A DNA stretch of 64,000 nt from Rhizoclosmatium globosum (Eukaryota > Chytridiomycota > Chytridiomycetes > Chytridiales > Chytriomycetaceae), in NCBI GenBank assembly GCA_002104985.1, contig MCGO01000189.1:1-64000 (forward strand). Direction: 5' to 3'. Shown one piece after another: positions 31,207 to 42,675 of the stretch (positions within the stretch are counted from its first letter, which is position 1; the number at the start of each line of letters is the position of its first letter). The notes beneath the pieces were generated by a model. It saw only the letters and a list, made by a program, of their open reading frames with translations, searched no databases and had not been told where the DNA came from. The translations under genes and the position numbers were made by a program.

Positions 31207-33687
31207 ATGGGGTTTCCGCCACCTTCTTCGACGTCGTCCAAGGACACGGCCGATGCGCACCACCAACGCACCGTCTTTGGTCTTCTCGCATCGCTTCTTG
31301 GCGACGATGACGACGACGACGACGACGAGAACCAAGGAACACGGACAGCCTGGGCTTCACGGCCTCCTCCAACGAACTCAAACCGCGGATTCAACAACGC
31401 CGAACTCAGAAAAGAAAAGAATGATTTGTGGCTGGGCCGTGGTGGCGGTGGTGGCGGTGGTGCGGGATACGAAACGGAAAGTGGTGACAGCCAAGCATCG
31501 ACGCTGAATTCGAACTATCCCGCATTTGGATTGGGCGGCCATCGGGCCCACTTGGACATTGGAAGTAGCGAATACAAGAGCAATGCCTTGGGACGGGGCG
31601 ATGGCGATACAAGTCCGTGGAACCTTGGACTTGATGTGGCTTCCGATGGTGCACGGGATCGTGTTCATAGCTTCAATAGTATCAACAGTAGTAGTGGTGG
31701 TGGTGATGGTGGACGCGGTGGTTTGGTGATGGGACGCGATTCGTTGGACAGTTGAGTCATCCTTGTTTTTCTCTCCGCCTCCGCACACCCCTTCCTATTC
31801 TCACTCACACTAAACCTTCTTCCACACTGCATCACAGACTTTGCTTCTATTTCGCTGTTGAATCAAGATGATGGACACTTGTTTTCTAACGTGCAGCAAA
31901 ATCAGCAGCAATTCCAAGACTCTTCTTTCGACTTTAACATGAGAAAGGACAGTCCGTTTACTAATCAACAACTGTATCAACAAACCGGATACGTTCAAGA
32001 AACTGCTCAATATCAGCAGTACGCGTCAATGTCCACTGATTCCAATCATCGTTTTGAATCGTCGAACTCCATCCAGTTCCAGCCACAGGCAAACCAACAA
32101 CAAATCCAGACCCCTGTCAATCAAGCGTATTCTTCTCAATATGTTAAGCACGACTATCAGCGTGAAGACCGTCGCGATTTTCAGCAAAGCTTTGATCATA
32201 ACTATGGACAATCGGCTAGTTTGATGATGCAGCAACCCCAAGAAATCTCTCAACAGCAGCAGCAGTATTCGCGCCAGCGCCAACATTCAGATTCAATGCT
32301 CTACCAACAGTCTGTTCACCAACAACAGTATCAACAGCAGCAGCAGCAGCAACAACAACAACAGCTGCCACAGCATCAAAAACAGCAAAATTGGCAATCC
32401 CGTCCCTCCAGCCAGTTGCAATCGAGATCTCTCTTGCCACCACAAACACTACAAACGAAAAACTCATCCCAAGGCTATCAGACCTCAACCCAACATAGTC
32501 AGCAACAACAGCAACAAGTTGACTCTTATCGCCGGCGTTCGGCGTCTTCGTCAATGTCCCTTTCAACCCAAATGTACTCACCAATCGAGCCGTCGTTGCC
32601 CACAAAACCAGGCCTTCGCGTGACAGCTCAAGAGTATAAACCATTCCACGACTCTGCATCTTCGCCATACCATCCTCCAAGCGTCACAGCTCGGTTTTCG
32701 TCACCTTCGTCATCCTCTACATCGACTGTATCGTTTCCGACGCCTCCGCTGACTCGCAGATCTTCGGCAGTCACAATTTCTCCTCCAACGTTTCCAAAAC
32801 AACCAAGTCGACAATCTCCGCAGACTCCAGTTACGCTTCAAAGTCTTCAAGCGCAAGAATACCAACCACCAGAACAGACTGCTGTTGCGCCACTTGTGCC
32901 AGCAACTGCTGCAGAGAACGTTGCTCAAATGATTCGCGAACGCAACTTAAACCCACCACTAACCTACTTTGAGCCGCGTCATCCAAACGTAAGCTGCACC
33001 CCATTTGAAAAAACTTTTCTAAACCATACCAAACCGCAGGCGCGCTTCTTCATCATCAAATCGTTCCGCGAAGACCACATTTACAAGTCCATCAAACACT
33101 CAGTCTGGTCCTCCACAGAAATTGGAAACAAACGCCTCCACCAAGCATACCTCCTTGCAAACCCTCTCGCACTTGCACCCCCACAACAACTCCAATCCAC
33201 ATCCGACTCCTCCAAACCCCCACGCCTCCGCGCGTCCACCGCCCCCGTCTCCTCAAAACCAGCCACACAAACCGGCGGCCCCATCTACCTGTTCTTCTCC
33301 GTCAACGGATCCGGCCACTTTTGCGGCCTCGCAGAAATGACATCCCCCGTCTCCCCCTCCCCACTCAAAATCTTTTCCCCATCCCCTTCCCCATCCACCT
33401 CCTCAACACAGTCCTCAGCATCGTTAGCCACAGAATACACGTCCCTCTTCTCCGTTCGATGGATATACATCCGGGATATCCCAAACCAGATGCTTCGACA
33501 CTTGCGTGTCCCTGCGAATGAGGGGAAAGCCGTGACGAACAGTAGGGACACGCAGGAGGTGTTGGGGGATGTTGGGTGGCCGATGGTTGAGATGTTTGGA
33601 CGTGCTTGTGAGGGTGGTGGGCGTGGGACGTGTTTGTTGGATGATTGGGGGTGGTATGAGGGGAGGGAGAATGGGGTCGGGAAGTAA
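31207..33687 (+). CDS. YTH-domain RNA-binding protein (YTHDF-like m6A reader) with Gln-rich N terminus
   Basis: Exons 31207-31750, 31838-32988 and 33040-33687 give 780 residues. Residues 1-180 are Asp, Gly and Ser-rich; 190-440 are strongly Gln-rich (CAG/CAA runs near 32325-32365), typical of phase-separating readers. The YTH domain starts at the third exon: ARFFIIKSFREDHIYKSIKHSVWSSTEIG, GPIYLFFSVNGSGHFCGLAEM, VRWIYIRDIPN and KAVTNSRDTQEV. Human YTHDF1 binds m6A through three Trp; the first is kept (HSVW), but the loop that carries the other two (GVW...KW) is replaced by a Ser/Pro-rich stretch without any Trp. A loop insertion also follows NKRLHQAYLLA. RNA binding is expected; m6A selectivity is uncertain. 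Confidence 0.92.
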
Positions 33688-33961
33688 GAGTGAGTGGTTC
33701 TTTGCTGTGAAGAGGGGGATATTGATCTCTCTCTCTGTCTTTCCCTTTTTTGGGGGGGTTTATTATGTATATTTACTTTTTTTAGCTGCTTCCCTTGCTG
33801 AGTTCATTCTTGCTGCATGTATACCCCTTGTATAAAATAACCCTTATCTTTGCTGATATATACTCACAATTTCCTCTCGGTATCTGTCGGGTTAGTGTGG
33901 CTCTATTTTTGGATCGTTGCTATCCCACGAGGGTGTTCCCCAAAAAAACTTACCTGCTCAA

Positions 33962-35363
33962 ATGGAAGTTCCAACTGTCGAGGCATCACCGCCCGTCCAA
34001 CCACAAAAGAAGGAAGGAATATCACAAGACACAAAGAACCTAATCTTCCGTATCACATTCATCCTATCAATCCTCCTCTGGCGATATGGAACATTCAAAC
34101 ACTGGCTCATAGTGACCTTGATCTGTGCCTGGGCGGATTCAGACAGGTAAAGAAGTATTCTTGCGTGGTTATAAATGGTTGCTTACGTGGAAGGGAATCC
34201 TTCACAGAAACGCCCTTCATTTGTACAATGAGTTTATGAAGTGGCCACACTATGACATCCGCGATTACACTCCACCAAACACTCTCATTACAAAGATCTT
34301 CTCAGCTCCATTACACTACCTCTTTCCAATGAAATGTAACCCCTCCCTTCAACCCTTTCCAAAAAGCCACACTAAACACCTCCAAAAACAATAGGTGAGG
34401 GCCTCGAAAACATTCCCCAAAACGGCCGCTTCCTCCTCGTCGGAAACCACCAAAACATGATCATGGATTCATCCTCATTCGTCACGTCCCTCTACTTTTG
34501 GACCGGGTTCTGGATCAGACCCATGACAGACAGGTCGCACTACAAAATCCCGTTCGTGAAGCATTACCTTCAAAGCGTAGGTTGTTTCGAAGCGAATCCG
34601 GAGAATTGCGCGAAAATGATGGAGGCTGGGAAACCGCTTTTGGTTTGTGAGTACCATACATCACATTGCTACAAAACAGGGTGTGTTTAATTTCATCCCC
34701 CCGGGGGGAAACTCCTATTTAGATCCAGGCGGTTCCGCAGAGGTATTCAAAGACGAAAGAATCCCCCCGTACACACTCGTCTGGAAAGACAACGCCGGCT
34801 TCGCGAAACTCGCCGCAAAACACGGATACACAATCATCCCCTTTGCGTCCGTCGGTTTCGAAGACTGCATGAAGATATGGTTCTCGATTCCAGCATACTA
34901 TCTGTTTTCACTGCTTGGCGATAAACGCGGGAAATCCGAGTACGAAAAGTATATGGCTTCTTCTTCGTCGTCGTCCTCCTCCTCGTTTTCGTCAGTCACG
35001 TCTCCGATTGGGTCTCCTGTTGCGTCGCCTTCGACAATGACGGATCCGGCGTTCAAGGCGTATTCGAAGGGGTATGTTCCTCCGCCGGTTGCAGATACTC
35101 GGATCCCGATTTACGCGCCGTGGACGCTTCGACCGCAGGCGAATTATGTTGTGTTTGGGAAACCGATTGATGCGAGTGCGTATTCGCCTGTTGATAAGGA
35201 GTCTGTGTTTGAATTGCGAGATGTGACGAGGAGTGCGGTGTTGCAGTGTATTGAGAGAGGGAAGGAGTTGCAGGCTGCGGACCCGGAACGGTTTACGGAT
35301 GTTCTGGGTGGAATCCTGGGAGAGAAGAGAGGCGCTGCTGGAAAAAAGGTGAAGGAAGAGTAA
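33962..35363 (+). CDS. LPLAT-superfamily acyltransferase (DGAT2/phytyl-ester-synthase-like), tandem copy 1
   Basis: Exons 33962-34146, 34208-34335, 34395-34646 and 34723-35363 give 401 residues. An N-terminal membrane segment (IFRITFILSILLW) is followed by the acyltransferase core: LLVGNHQNMIMDSS (the NHx5D active-site His/Asp), YPGGSAEVFKDERIPPYTLVWKD (phosphate-binding YPGG) and TIIPFASVGFED. These motifs belong to enzymes that esterify mono- or diacylglycerol or phytol at the ER or lipid droplets. A poly-Ser tract with SPIGSPVASPS lies in a loop after IPAYYLFSLLGD and is absent from copies 2 and 3. Intron 3 contains a 12-bp C6G6 palindrome. Confidence 0.85.
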
Positions 35364-35548
35364 TAGTTGCCTCATCGGTGTGATTGTTTTGGAATTGGCT
35401 GGACCTCATAAGCATTTCTTTTTTGCGTTGATTATACGTATGGACCTCTTACTGAATAGAAAAACCTGAATAAATAGTTTTTAAGTTTAACTAGTAAGAT
35501 TTCATCCATGTGCTTTTTTTGGGAAACACACTCACTTTTACAACGACA

Positions 35549-36760
35549 ATGTTTGACGAATCCGTTCCAGTGTGGATGGATACATTACTTCTCATAATTG
35601 GACTGAGACTGATTTGGCAGTACGTATTGCTAATGGTAAGCTCACAGTACTAACTTCAAAGGCAGACTCGCAACAGTGTCATACACAGCCTTCATGGCCC
35701 TGCCCGATGGAAACATATTAGCCTACAAGTCACCTCCAAATTGGCTGATTGCTCTTCTTGCCAAACCGTTGGCTGCCTTGTTTCCAGTGAAATGTTGGTC
35801 TGATTCTGTGACGGCCCTGAATATCTAACACCGAAATACCACAGCCAAGGGCCTCCAAAACATACCTTCACACGGACGAATCATATTTGTAGGAAACCAC
35901 CAGAACTATAGCATGGACGTTCCCAACGTTTGCACGTACATTTACTGGAATACTGGAATCTACCTCCGTCCATTCGTCGATAAAATCCGTATGTAGCCAT
36001 ACTATCTTGTCATATCATCGTGTGTTTTTGAAACGAGGTTTTGATAGACTTTCGCCTACCTTTCAACAAGCACTTCTTTACCTGGCTCGGCGGCATAGAA
36101 GGAACCCGAGAAAACTGCGAAACATTGATGAAAGCGGGTTGCCCTTTGTTGGTGTATCCCGGTGGTGCAAGCGAAAACTTGAAAGACGAACGGATTCCAA
36201 AATACTTGTTGCTTTGGAAAGACCATGTTGGTTTTGCAAAGATGGCGGCGAAGCATAACTACACAATTATTCCGTTTTCGTCGGTTGGGTTTGAGGATAT
36301 GGTACAGTCTCTGTTTTGTTTTTTGAGGAGTGTTAACTGACGCATTCTTTCTTAGTTCCAGATCTGGTTTTCAATACCGTCATACTTCATCTTCACGCTC
36401 CTCGGAGACTCAAGAGCCAAGAAAGAGCGAGCCTTACATAAACAAGCAACCAAAAACGCCCCTCCTCCAACCCCACACCAAACGTTCTCAAAAGGATACA
36501 AAGCACCCCCATTCCCAGACACAAGAATACCTGTTTACGCGCCATGGACATTCAGGCCTCAATCGAATTACTGTGTTTTCGGAACCCCAATTGAAACAAC
36601 GAATTTCGATGCAGACGATTCCGAGAGCGTATTCGCGTTACGTGATGTTGTAAGAGACGCTGTAGAGAAATGTGTGGAACAGGCGAAGGAGATGCAAGCT
36701 TCAGATACAGAGAGGTTCACGTTCAGGTTCTTTGGGGAGAGGAAGGAGAAAACGAAATAA
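35549..36760 (+). CDS. LPLAT-superfamily acyltransferase, tandem copy 2
   Basis: Exons 35549-35619, 35666-35793, 35845-35988, 36048-36301 and 36356-36760 give 333 residues. Motifs: FVGNHQNYSMD (NHx5D), LLVYPGGASENLKDERIPKY, WKDHVGFAKMAAKHNYTIIPFSSVGFEDM, IWFSIPSYF and APWTFRPQSNYCVFG. The exon holding NPP-NWL..FPVK is 128 bp, as in copy 1, and the splice before EGL/KGL is in the same place, so the three genes descend from one ancestor. It has one N-terminal membrane helix. Substrate specificity between wax, phytyl or glyceride esters cannot be told. Confidence 0.85.
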
Positions 36761-36789
36761 ATAGTCATTTTCTGTTATTAAGACGCCTC

Positions 36790-38087
36790 ATGAAAATAAT
36801 GAAAAAGGCACCAATAGCCAAATTGTATCACTGGACATTCCGGTTGATCTTCGCCACCCTCTTCTTGCACTTCTATCACTCTGCGTCTCCGTATACGCTA
36901 TACATTGGCTTTGTCTTGTTCTTCGTTCTTGATCCGAGAGGGTATGCTTCCCTGTTTTGCATCGAATTGTGTCAATCTTGCAGATTTTGACGACCTCTCA
37001 TTCAAGCCGCCTCCAAACTGGTTGATATACTTGTTTGCGAAACCGTGGCATATTCTGTTCCCTGTCAAATGTTTGAGTCTGACTTAGTAGGAAACGCGAC
37101 TAATCCTTCTTCTTAAATACTAGGCGAAGGTCTGGAGAATATTCCAAAAGATGAAAGATTCTTGCTTGTCGGAAATCATCAAAACTGGGTCTCCGATTGC
37201 ATCTTGTTCCTATCGTTTGTGTATTGGTGAGTTCCAAACCAACATGTAAATCTAAAAAAGAAGTCACAACAGGGAAACAGGCCACTTCATACGTCCACTC
37301 ATTGACAATCTCCGTAATACACTGCTGCTTTAACCTCGCTTTCTAACATCTAAAACAACATAATCAGACGGCACAATCCCAATCCACAAACACATATTCC
37401 GATACGCAGGCGGAATATTTGCCTCTCCTGAGAAATGCAGCGTGATGATGGACCACGACACCCCACTCCTCGTATACCCTGGCGGTGCGATTGAAAACTG
37501 GAAAGACGAACGGATTCAAAAGTACACACTCATGTGGAAAGACCGTGCCGGGTTTGCAAAGTTGGCTGCGAAGCATGGGTATGCGATTGTCCCGTTCGCG
37601 TCAGTTGGGTTTGAGGATATGGTGAGAGTTGTATTCGATGGTTTTTCCTGTTGATTTTGAGCCACGTTACTAGGCTGAGATATGGTTCTCGATACCGGCG
37701 CATTATTTTCTTTCGTTTTGTGGGGATTATGGTCGTGCGGAATTGGAGAGGAGACGAAGTTCGAGAAAGTCACCACACCCTGACATCTCCAAGCCACGAT
37801 TCTCGAAAGGATATATCGCACCTCCTGTTCCTGATTGCCGTCTTCCAATTTACAAGCCATGGACATTCAGGCCTCAATCGAACTATATTGTCTTTGGTCC
37901 AGCGATTGAAACTCGTGGTGTGGACTCAAGCAATGCTGAGAGCGTGTTTGGGTTGAGGGATCAGGTCCGAGATGCGGTTGAGCAAGGAATTCGACGGGGA
38001 CTTGATATGCAACGTAGTGACACTCAGCGATACACAACTCTGAAGACCGTTTGGAGCGCCATCATCGGAAACAAAGAGAAGTCATGA
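36790..38087 (+). CDS. LPLAT-superfamily acyltransferase, tandem copy 3 (5' end ambiguous)
   Basis: Core exons end 37070, then 37124-37226, 37273-37313, 37368-37621 and 37674-38087. Motifs: LLVGNHQNWVSD, LLVYPGGAIENWKDERIQKY, KLAAKHGYAIVPFASVGFEDM and IWFSIPAHYFLSFCGD. An upstream frame from ATG 36790 encodes a good membrane helix (KLYHWTFRLIFATLFLHFYH) like the other copies, but its donor at 36942 and the acceptor at 36983 are out of phase. Starting at ATG 36944 instead gives a clean 312-residue protein lacking that helix. Either the helix-coding exon was disabled or a base is wrong. The spacer to copy 2 is only 29 bp. Confidence 0.8.
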
Positions 38088-38163
38088 GAAATATCGTGTT
38101 TCATTAATAAGCCATATTAAACGCAGCTATATGAAGTTCAAATGAAAGTAAAATGCAGAAATT

Positions 38164-39254
38164 TTAAGCGACAGGGTTTGGATCATCTGCCTTCAGACCA
38201 GCAAGAACGTGGTTTGTATCACGGTGATCAGCCTCATCAGATCTCACAGCAGCAACAACGTCTCTGACAGTTGCGTTGTCTGGAAGTTGCCAGTAGAAGC
38301 GAGCAATCTCTGGTGCAGGTTGAGTACCCCAGTGCTTGATACGACCTTCCTCGATATCCTTCAGGCACAATGTGTAAGTGTGAACAGCGGATTCTTCAAG
38401 GTACCCAACAAAGCGGTGGCAGGTTTGTGGGGAGAGCAAGTAGCTGCGGTAAATTCGAATAATTAGCTCATAATTATGCTTCCACAAACACATTACGTCG
38501 AACTTACCAAAGAAAGTAAAAGTTGAAAAAGACTCCCTGTGTGAGCAATACAGCAGCACGGAAGAATGGTCCCCTTAGGTCAATCCAATCAAAATCAAGG
38601 CTACGAATCATAAAAAAACAAAAAACTCACGGGTTTTTGAGCTTCATAAAAGTCAACAAATGCATTCTCTCATTCTCAGCCTCCTCCAAAAGAGTATGGA
38701 TCCATCCATTATCACGTCTCAACAATCTCAAGCTACGCATGTGTCTCGACATTCCCGCAACCATTCCAGGGACGCCTGCAACCGTCTCCAAGAACAAAAT
38801 ACGGTTGAGCCATTGTTTTTCTGTCATGATTCCAGTCTTGTCGACGTAGCCGGTTGAGTAGTCGAACACTAAACACAATCAAGCATATTAGACAACGTGT
38901 TATTTAAAAGGAGAGTGATTAATAGTTACCAGCTCTCATGATAGTCACGAGAGAGAAAGCGATTGTGTCTTGAACACCCTTCACATCTCTGTGAGTGTAC
39001 TTTGTGGCAGCAAGCTCCTCGGGGGAGTAAACCGGGTGGAAGAGCACGTAGTCTTTGCTGTTCAAGGGAGACTTGTCGTCGGTCTTTGTGAGTGCATCTT
39101 TGACAGCTTTTGGATGAGGCGCTTGCTGGTTTGTAATCGATGCGTTGAATCGGAGTGCTGTCAAAGAAACAGTCGCGGGTCGCACGATCGCTGCCGAAAA
39201 GGAAGCAACGCGGACACTTGGAAGTCGGTTGATCGGAAGTCGGCGAAGGAACAT
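38164..39254 (-). CDS. AOX: Mitochondrial alternative oxidase, tandem copy 1
   Basis: Exons 39254-38930, 38868-38631, 38573-38508 and 38443-38164 give 302 residues. The N terminus ([22 protein letters not shown]) is an Arg/Ser-rich mitochondrial presequence. Di-iron ligands sit in [35 protein letters not shown] and [12 protein letters not shown]. The enzyme is a monotopic ubiquinol oxidase of the inner-membrane matrix face that bypasses complexes III and IV. The usual LEEEA motif reads LEESA. It is the most diverged of three copies on this strand and does not share the CCG-N8-CGG promoter element of copies 2 and 3. Confidence 0.95.
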
Positions 39255-39547
39255 TCTTTGAAAGGATCTGTGGTCGATGATGATTCCTCTTTTTTTGGAT
39301 TCAGAAAATTGTGTGGGTCACGAATTGTGGCGGTTTTTGTGCACTCTCTTTGTCTCTTTGTCTTCCTTGGGGGCTGAATTTGTCAGCGATTTGGTAAGAG
39401 GACATTTTAATATGATGTAACTGTGTGAGAGCAGAGATTTTAATGATGCCATGGAGTTGAAGGCACGAATCAATCAAAGACGTTATCTTCATGAACAAAT
39501 AAAATAAAGAACTTATGTATGGCCACAACATCATAAAATATGATAAT

Positions 39548-40580
39548 TTAACTGTATGCCTTTGGATTGACATCATCCACTTGAAGCTCTGCAAGGGCGT
39601 GATTCGTGTCACGATGGTCTGCCTCATCCGCCCTCACAGCTGCAACAACATCTTTGATGGTTGCGTTTTCTGGAAGCTGCCAGTAGAAGCGTGCAATTTC
39701 AGGCGCAGGTTGTGTCCCCCAATGCCGAATCTTGCCCTGCTCAATATCCTTCAAACACAGCGTGTACGTGTGAACAGCCGATTCTTCGAGATATCCGACA
39801 AATCGATGACACGTTTGCGGGGAAAGCAAGTAGCTGTATCGCAGTTAGAGTTTTGCCACTCTCAATCTCTTCTCACCAAGCCAAATATGCATTGAAAAAG
39901 ACGCCTTGAGTGACAAGAACCATCGCACGGAACATGAGTCCACTAATCAAGTTTTAGGACTATAAATATGAAGCTGTGGTCACCAGCAATACTCACGGCT
40001 CCTTCATTTTCATGAATGTCAACAAATGCATCCGTTCATTCTCTGCTTCCTCCAACAAAGTATGGATCCATCCATTGTCTCGTTTCAAGAGCCTCAAACT
40101 TCTTGTGTGACGCAACATGGCCGCAACCATGCCAGGAACTCCAGCGACAGTTTCAAGGAAGCAAATGCGATTGAGCCATTGTCGTTCAGACATGACATTT
40201 GGTGTATCCACGTATCCCGTTGCAGTATCAAAGACTGAAAATAAAAAAGGATGGCGTTAATTGCACTATGGTACTCCAAATAATTTCTCCTTACCATAAC
40301 GCATGGTGCGAACGAGACCAAACGCAATACGGTCTTTAATTCCCGATACTTCCCTATGCGTGTAAGTTGCAGCCTCCAAATCCGATTTGGAATAGACGGG
40401 GTGGAACAAGACGTAATCTTTGCTGTTCAGAAGGCTTTCCTTTTCTTGAGACACAGATAAAAGTGCATCTTTTGCGAGCTTTGGATGCGTGGAAGTGATG
40501 GTCGAATTCAATCGAATGGGAAGCATCCGATGGACCAAATTGACGGGACGGAATGATAAGCGTCGTGCGGCAGATAGCAT
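39548..40580 (-). CDS. AOX: Mitochondrial alternative oxidase, tandem copy 2
   Basis: Exons 40580-40295, 40234-39997, 39942-39877 and 39833-39548 give 291 residues. Presequence [19 protein letters not shown]. Di-iron motifs [29 protein letters not shown] and [12 protein letters not shown]. Intron phases and the 238-bp and 66-bp internal exons equal those of copies 1 and 3. Its 3' flank (TTTAATATGATGTAACTGTGTGAGAG at about 39406) and its promoter are nearly repeated around copy 3, so the last duplication copied a block of about 1.7 kb including control regions. Confidence 0.95.
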
Positions 40581-40632
40581 GATTAGAATTCAAATTTTGA
40601 GATGAATGGATGAGTATGAGAAATGGTTTGCA

Positions 40633-40668
40633 TTTTTATATTTCGTACCTTGGTCCGCCAAGAGTCGG
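40633..40668 (-). promoter_or_regulatory. AOX copy 2 promoter elements: TATA box and CCG-N8-CGG
   Basis: On the minus strand a TATAAAAA box lies at 40640-40633, followed upstream by CCG (40655-40657) and CGG (40666-40668) in inverted orientation, 75 bp before the ATG. The same arrangement stands before AOX copy 3. Inverted CGG triplets are the usual binding site of Zn2Cys6 regulators; fungal AOX genes are known targets of such factors (for example AOD2/AOD5 of Neurospora). Binding here is inference. Confidence 0.5.
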
Positions 40669-40797
40669 AAGGGGTCGCCGATGAATCGACGCAAATCGCT
40701 GTTTCAGCCCCCAAAATGTCTCTTTCCCATTAAAGTAAATCGGTGAGTCATTTATTGAGAAATATGGAAGGAAGAACTCGGGCATTACTTTACCAGG

Positions 40798-40956
40798 ATG
40801 GGAAGCAGTTTCGTGCAAACCCCAACAACACCCCTACTGCCATATTCAAATCTGGGAAACAGTGTGGATTCAATGCTCGAAATGCTGGACTACCGAATTT
40901 GCCCAGAATGCAAGGAGAACTTTGGAGATGTGTTTGATGGCTATGTGCAAGGATGA
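40798..40956 (+). CDS. Short frame, 52 aa, ending with a CxxC peptide (possible gene fragment)
   Basis: ATG 40798 to TGA 40956 reads SNLGNSVDSMLEMLDY then RICPECKENFGDVFDG. It lies in the spacer upstream of AOX copy 2 and is missing from the equivalent place upstream of copy 3. The frame is open further upstream, so it may be the tail of a lost gene. There is no other support. Confidence 0.2.
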   Translation: MGSSFVQTPTTPLLPYSNLGNSVDSMLEMLDYRICPECKENFGDVFDGYVQG

Positions 40957-41264
40957 AGCTGATGCTAATTGAACCACCTATCCCTGCTCTTCTCTTTACA
41001 ATCAAATTAATTCCATTTGTCATATGTTAGATATAATAAAATGCAGTGTATTAGTGAAGATTGAGATCTTTAGTGAAGGGGCAGTTGTGTTTGCACAGGT
41101 GTGAGGGCTGTTCGGAATTTCCGGGACACTCATTTTAATATGATCTAACTGTGTGAGAGCAGAGATTTTAATGATACAGCAGAAAGGAAGAGATAAATCA
41201 ATCATCTGCAAGAACAAATAACTATATAACTTCTGTACAGCCACATTTTCATAAAAGTAATAAT

Positions 41265-42298
41265 TTAAAGGCACGCTTTTGGATTGACATCATCCACTTG
41301 AAGCTCTGCAAGGGCGTGATTCGTGTCACGATGGTCTGCCTCATCCGCCCTCACAGCTGCCACAACATCTTTGATGGTTGCGTTTTCTGGAAGCTGCCAG
41401 TAGAAGCGCGCGATTTCAGGTGCAGGTCGTGTTCCCCAATGCCGAATCTTGCCCTGCTCAATATCCTTCAAACATAGCGTGTACGAGTGAACAGCCGCTT
41501 CTTCGAGATATCCAACAAATCGATGACACGTTTGTGGGGAAAGCAAGTAACTGTAAGCACAGTTAGAGTTTTGCCACTAGGTTTGGAATCAATCTCTTCT
41601 TACCATACCAAATATGTATTGAAAAAAACGGCTTGAGTAACAAGCACCATCGCACGGAACATGAATCCACTAATTGGGTTTTAAGAAGATCAGTATGAAT
41701 CTGTGGTCACGAACAATACTCACGGCTCCTTCAGTTTCATGAATGTCAACAAATGCATCCGTTCATTCTCTGCTTCCTCCAACAAAGTATGTATCCATCC
41801 ATTATCTCGTTTCAAGAGCCTCAAACTTCTTGTGTGACGCAACATAGCCGCAACCATACCAGGAACTCCAGCGACAGTTTCAAGGAAGCAAATACGATTG
41901 AGCCATTGGCGTTCAGACATGACATTTGGTGTATCCACATATCCCGTTACAGTATCAAAGACTTAAGTAAAATGTTCGAGTTAGTTTCATGATACTCCAA
42001 ATAATTTCTCCTTACCATAACGCATGGTGCAAACGAGACCAAACACAATATTATCTTTAATTCCCGATGCTTTTCGATGTGTATAAGTTGCAGCCTCCAA
42101 ATCCGATTTGGAATAGACAGGGTGGAACAAGACATAATCTTTGCTATTCAGTAGACTTTTCTGTTTTTGATACACTGATGAAAGTGCATCTTTTGCGAGC
42201 TTTGGATGCGTGGAAGTGATGGTCGAATTTAATCGAGTACGTATCCGATTGACCAAATTGACAGGGCGAAATGATAAGTGTCTCGCGGTAGATATCAT
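41265..42298 (-). CDS. AOX: Mitochondrial alternative oxidase, tandem copy 3
   Basis: Exons 42298-42016, 41961-41724, 41669-41604 and 41550-41265 give 290 residues, very close to copy 2. Presequence [19 protein letters not shown]. Di-iron motifs [19 protein letters not shown] and [12 protein letters not shown] are intact; the fourth reads [10 protein letters not shown], again without the third Glu of LEEEA. The gene is divergent from RPC82 with 377 bp between the start codons. Confidence 0.95.
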
Positions 42299-42351
42299 GA
42301 TTAGAATTCAAATTATGAGATGAATGGATGAGGGTGAGAGATGGTTTGCAC

Positions 42352-42387
42352 TTTTTATACTTTATGCCTTAGTCCGCCGAGAATCGG
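42352..42387 (-). promoter_or_regulatory. AOX copy 3 promoter elements: TATA box and CCG-N8-CGG
   Basis: TATAAAAA on the minus strand at 42359-42352, and CCG (42374-42376) with CGG (42385-42387) 76 bp upstream of the ATG, the same spacing as in copy 2. The following sequence AAATCGCTGTTTCAGCCCCCAAAAT is also shared with copy 2 apart from single changes. Confidence 0.5.
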
Positions 42388-42675
42388 AAGGTCACCAATG
42401 AATCGACCCAAATCGCTGTTTCAGCCCCCAAAATATGACTTTCCTATTAAGGTAAATCGGTGAGTCATTTATTGAGAAATATGGAAAGTCGGGCATAGGG
42501 GTACCGGAATGTTTCACATCGGCGACACCGTATCGCTTATTCATCGTCACTCACTTTGCCACGATAATGCTCCAAATAAATCTAGTACAAGAAGGACTTT
42601 AATAACGATAATCCTATTTCTCTTTCTCTTCTTTCTTTTTTTCTATCGTGCAACAGTTTCCTCAAACAAAACACG

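Noticed and set aside
32216..32680. Val/Ala-rich minus-strand frame opposite the YTH gene
   Set aside because: Antisense of the Gln-rich CAG/CAA tract; composition artefact.
34697..34708. C6G6 palindrome inside an acyltransferase intron
   Set aside because: Too short and too simple to be more than a homopolymer junction; the intron has normal splice sites.
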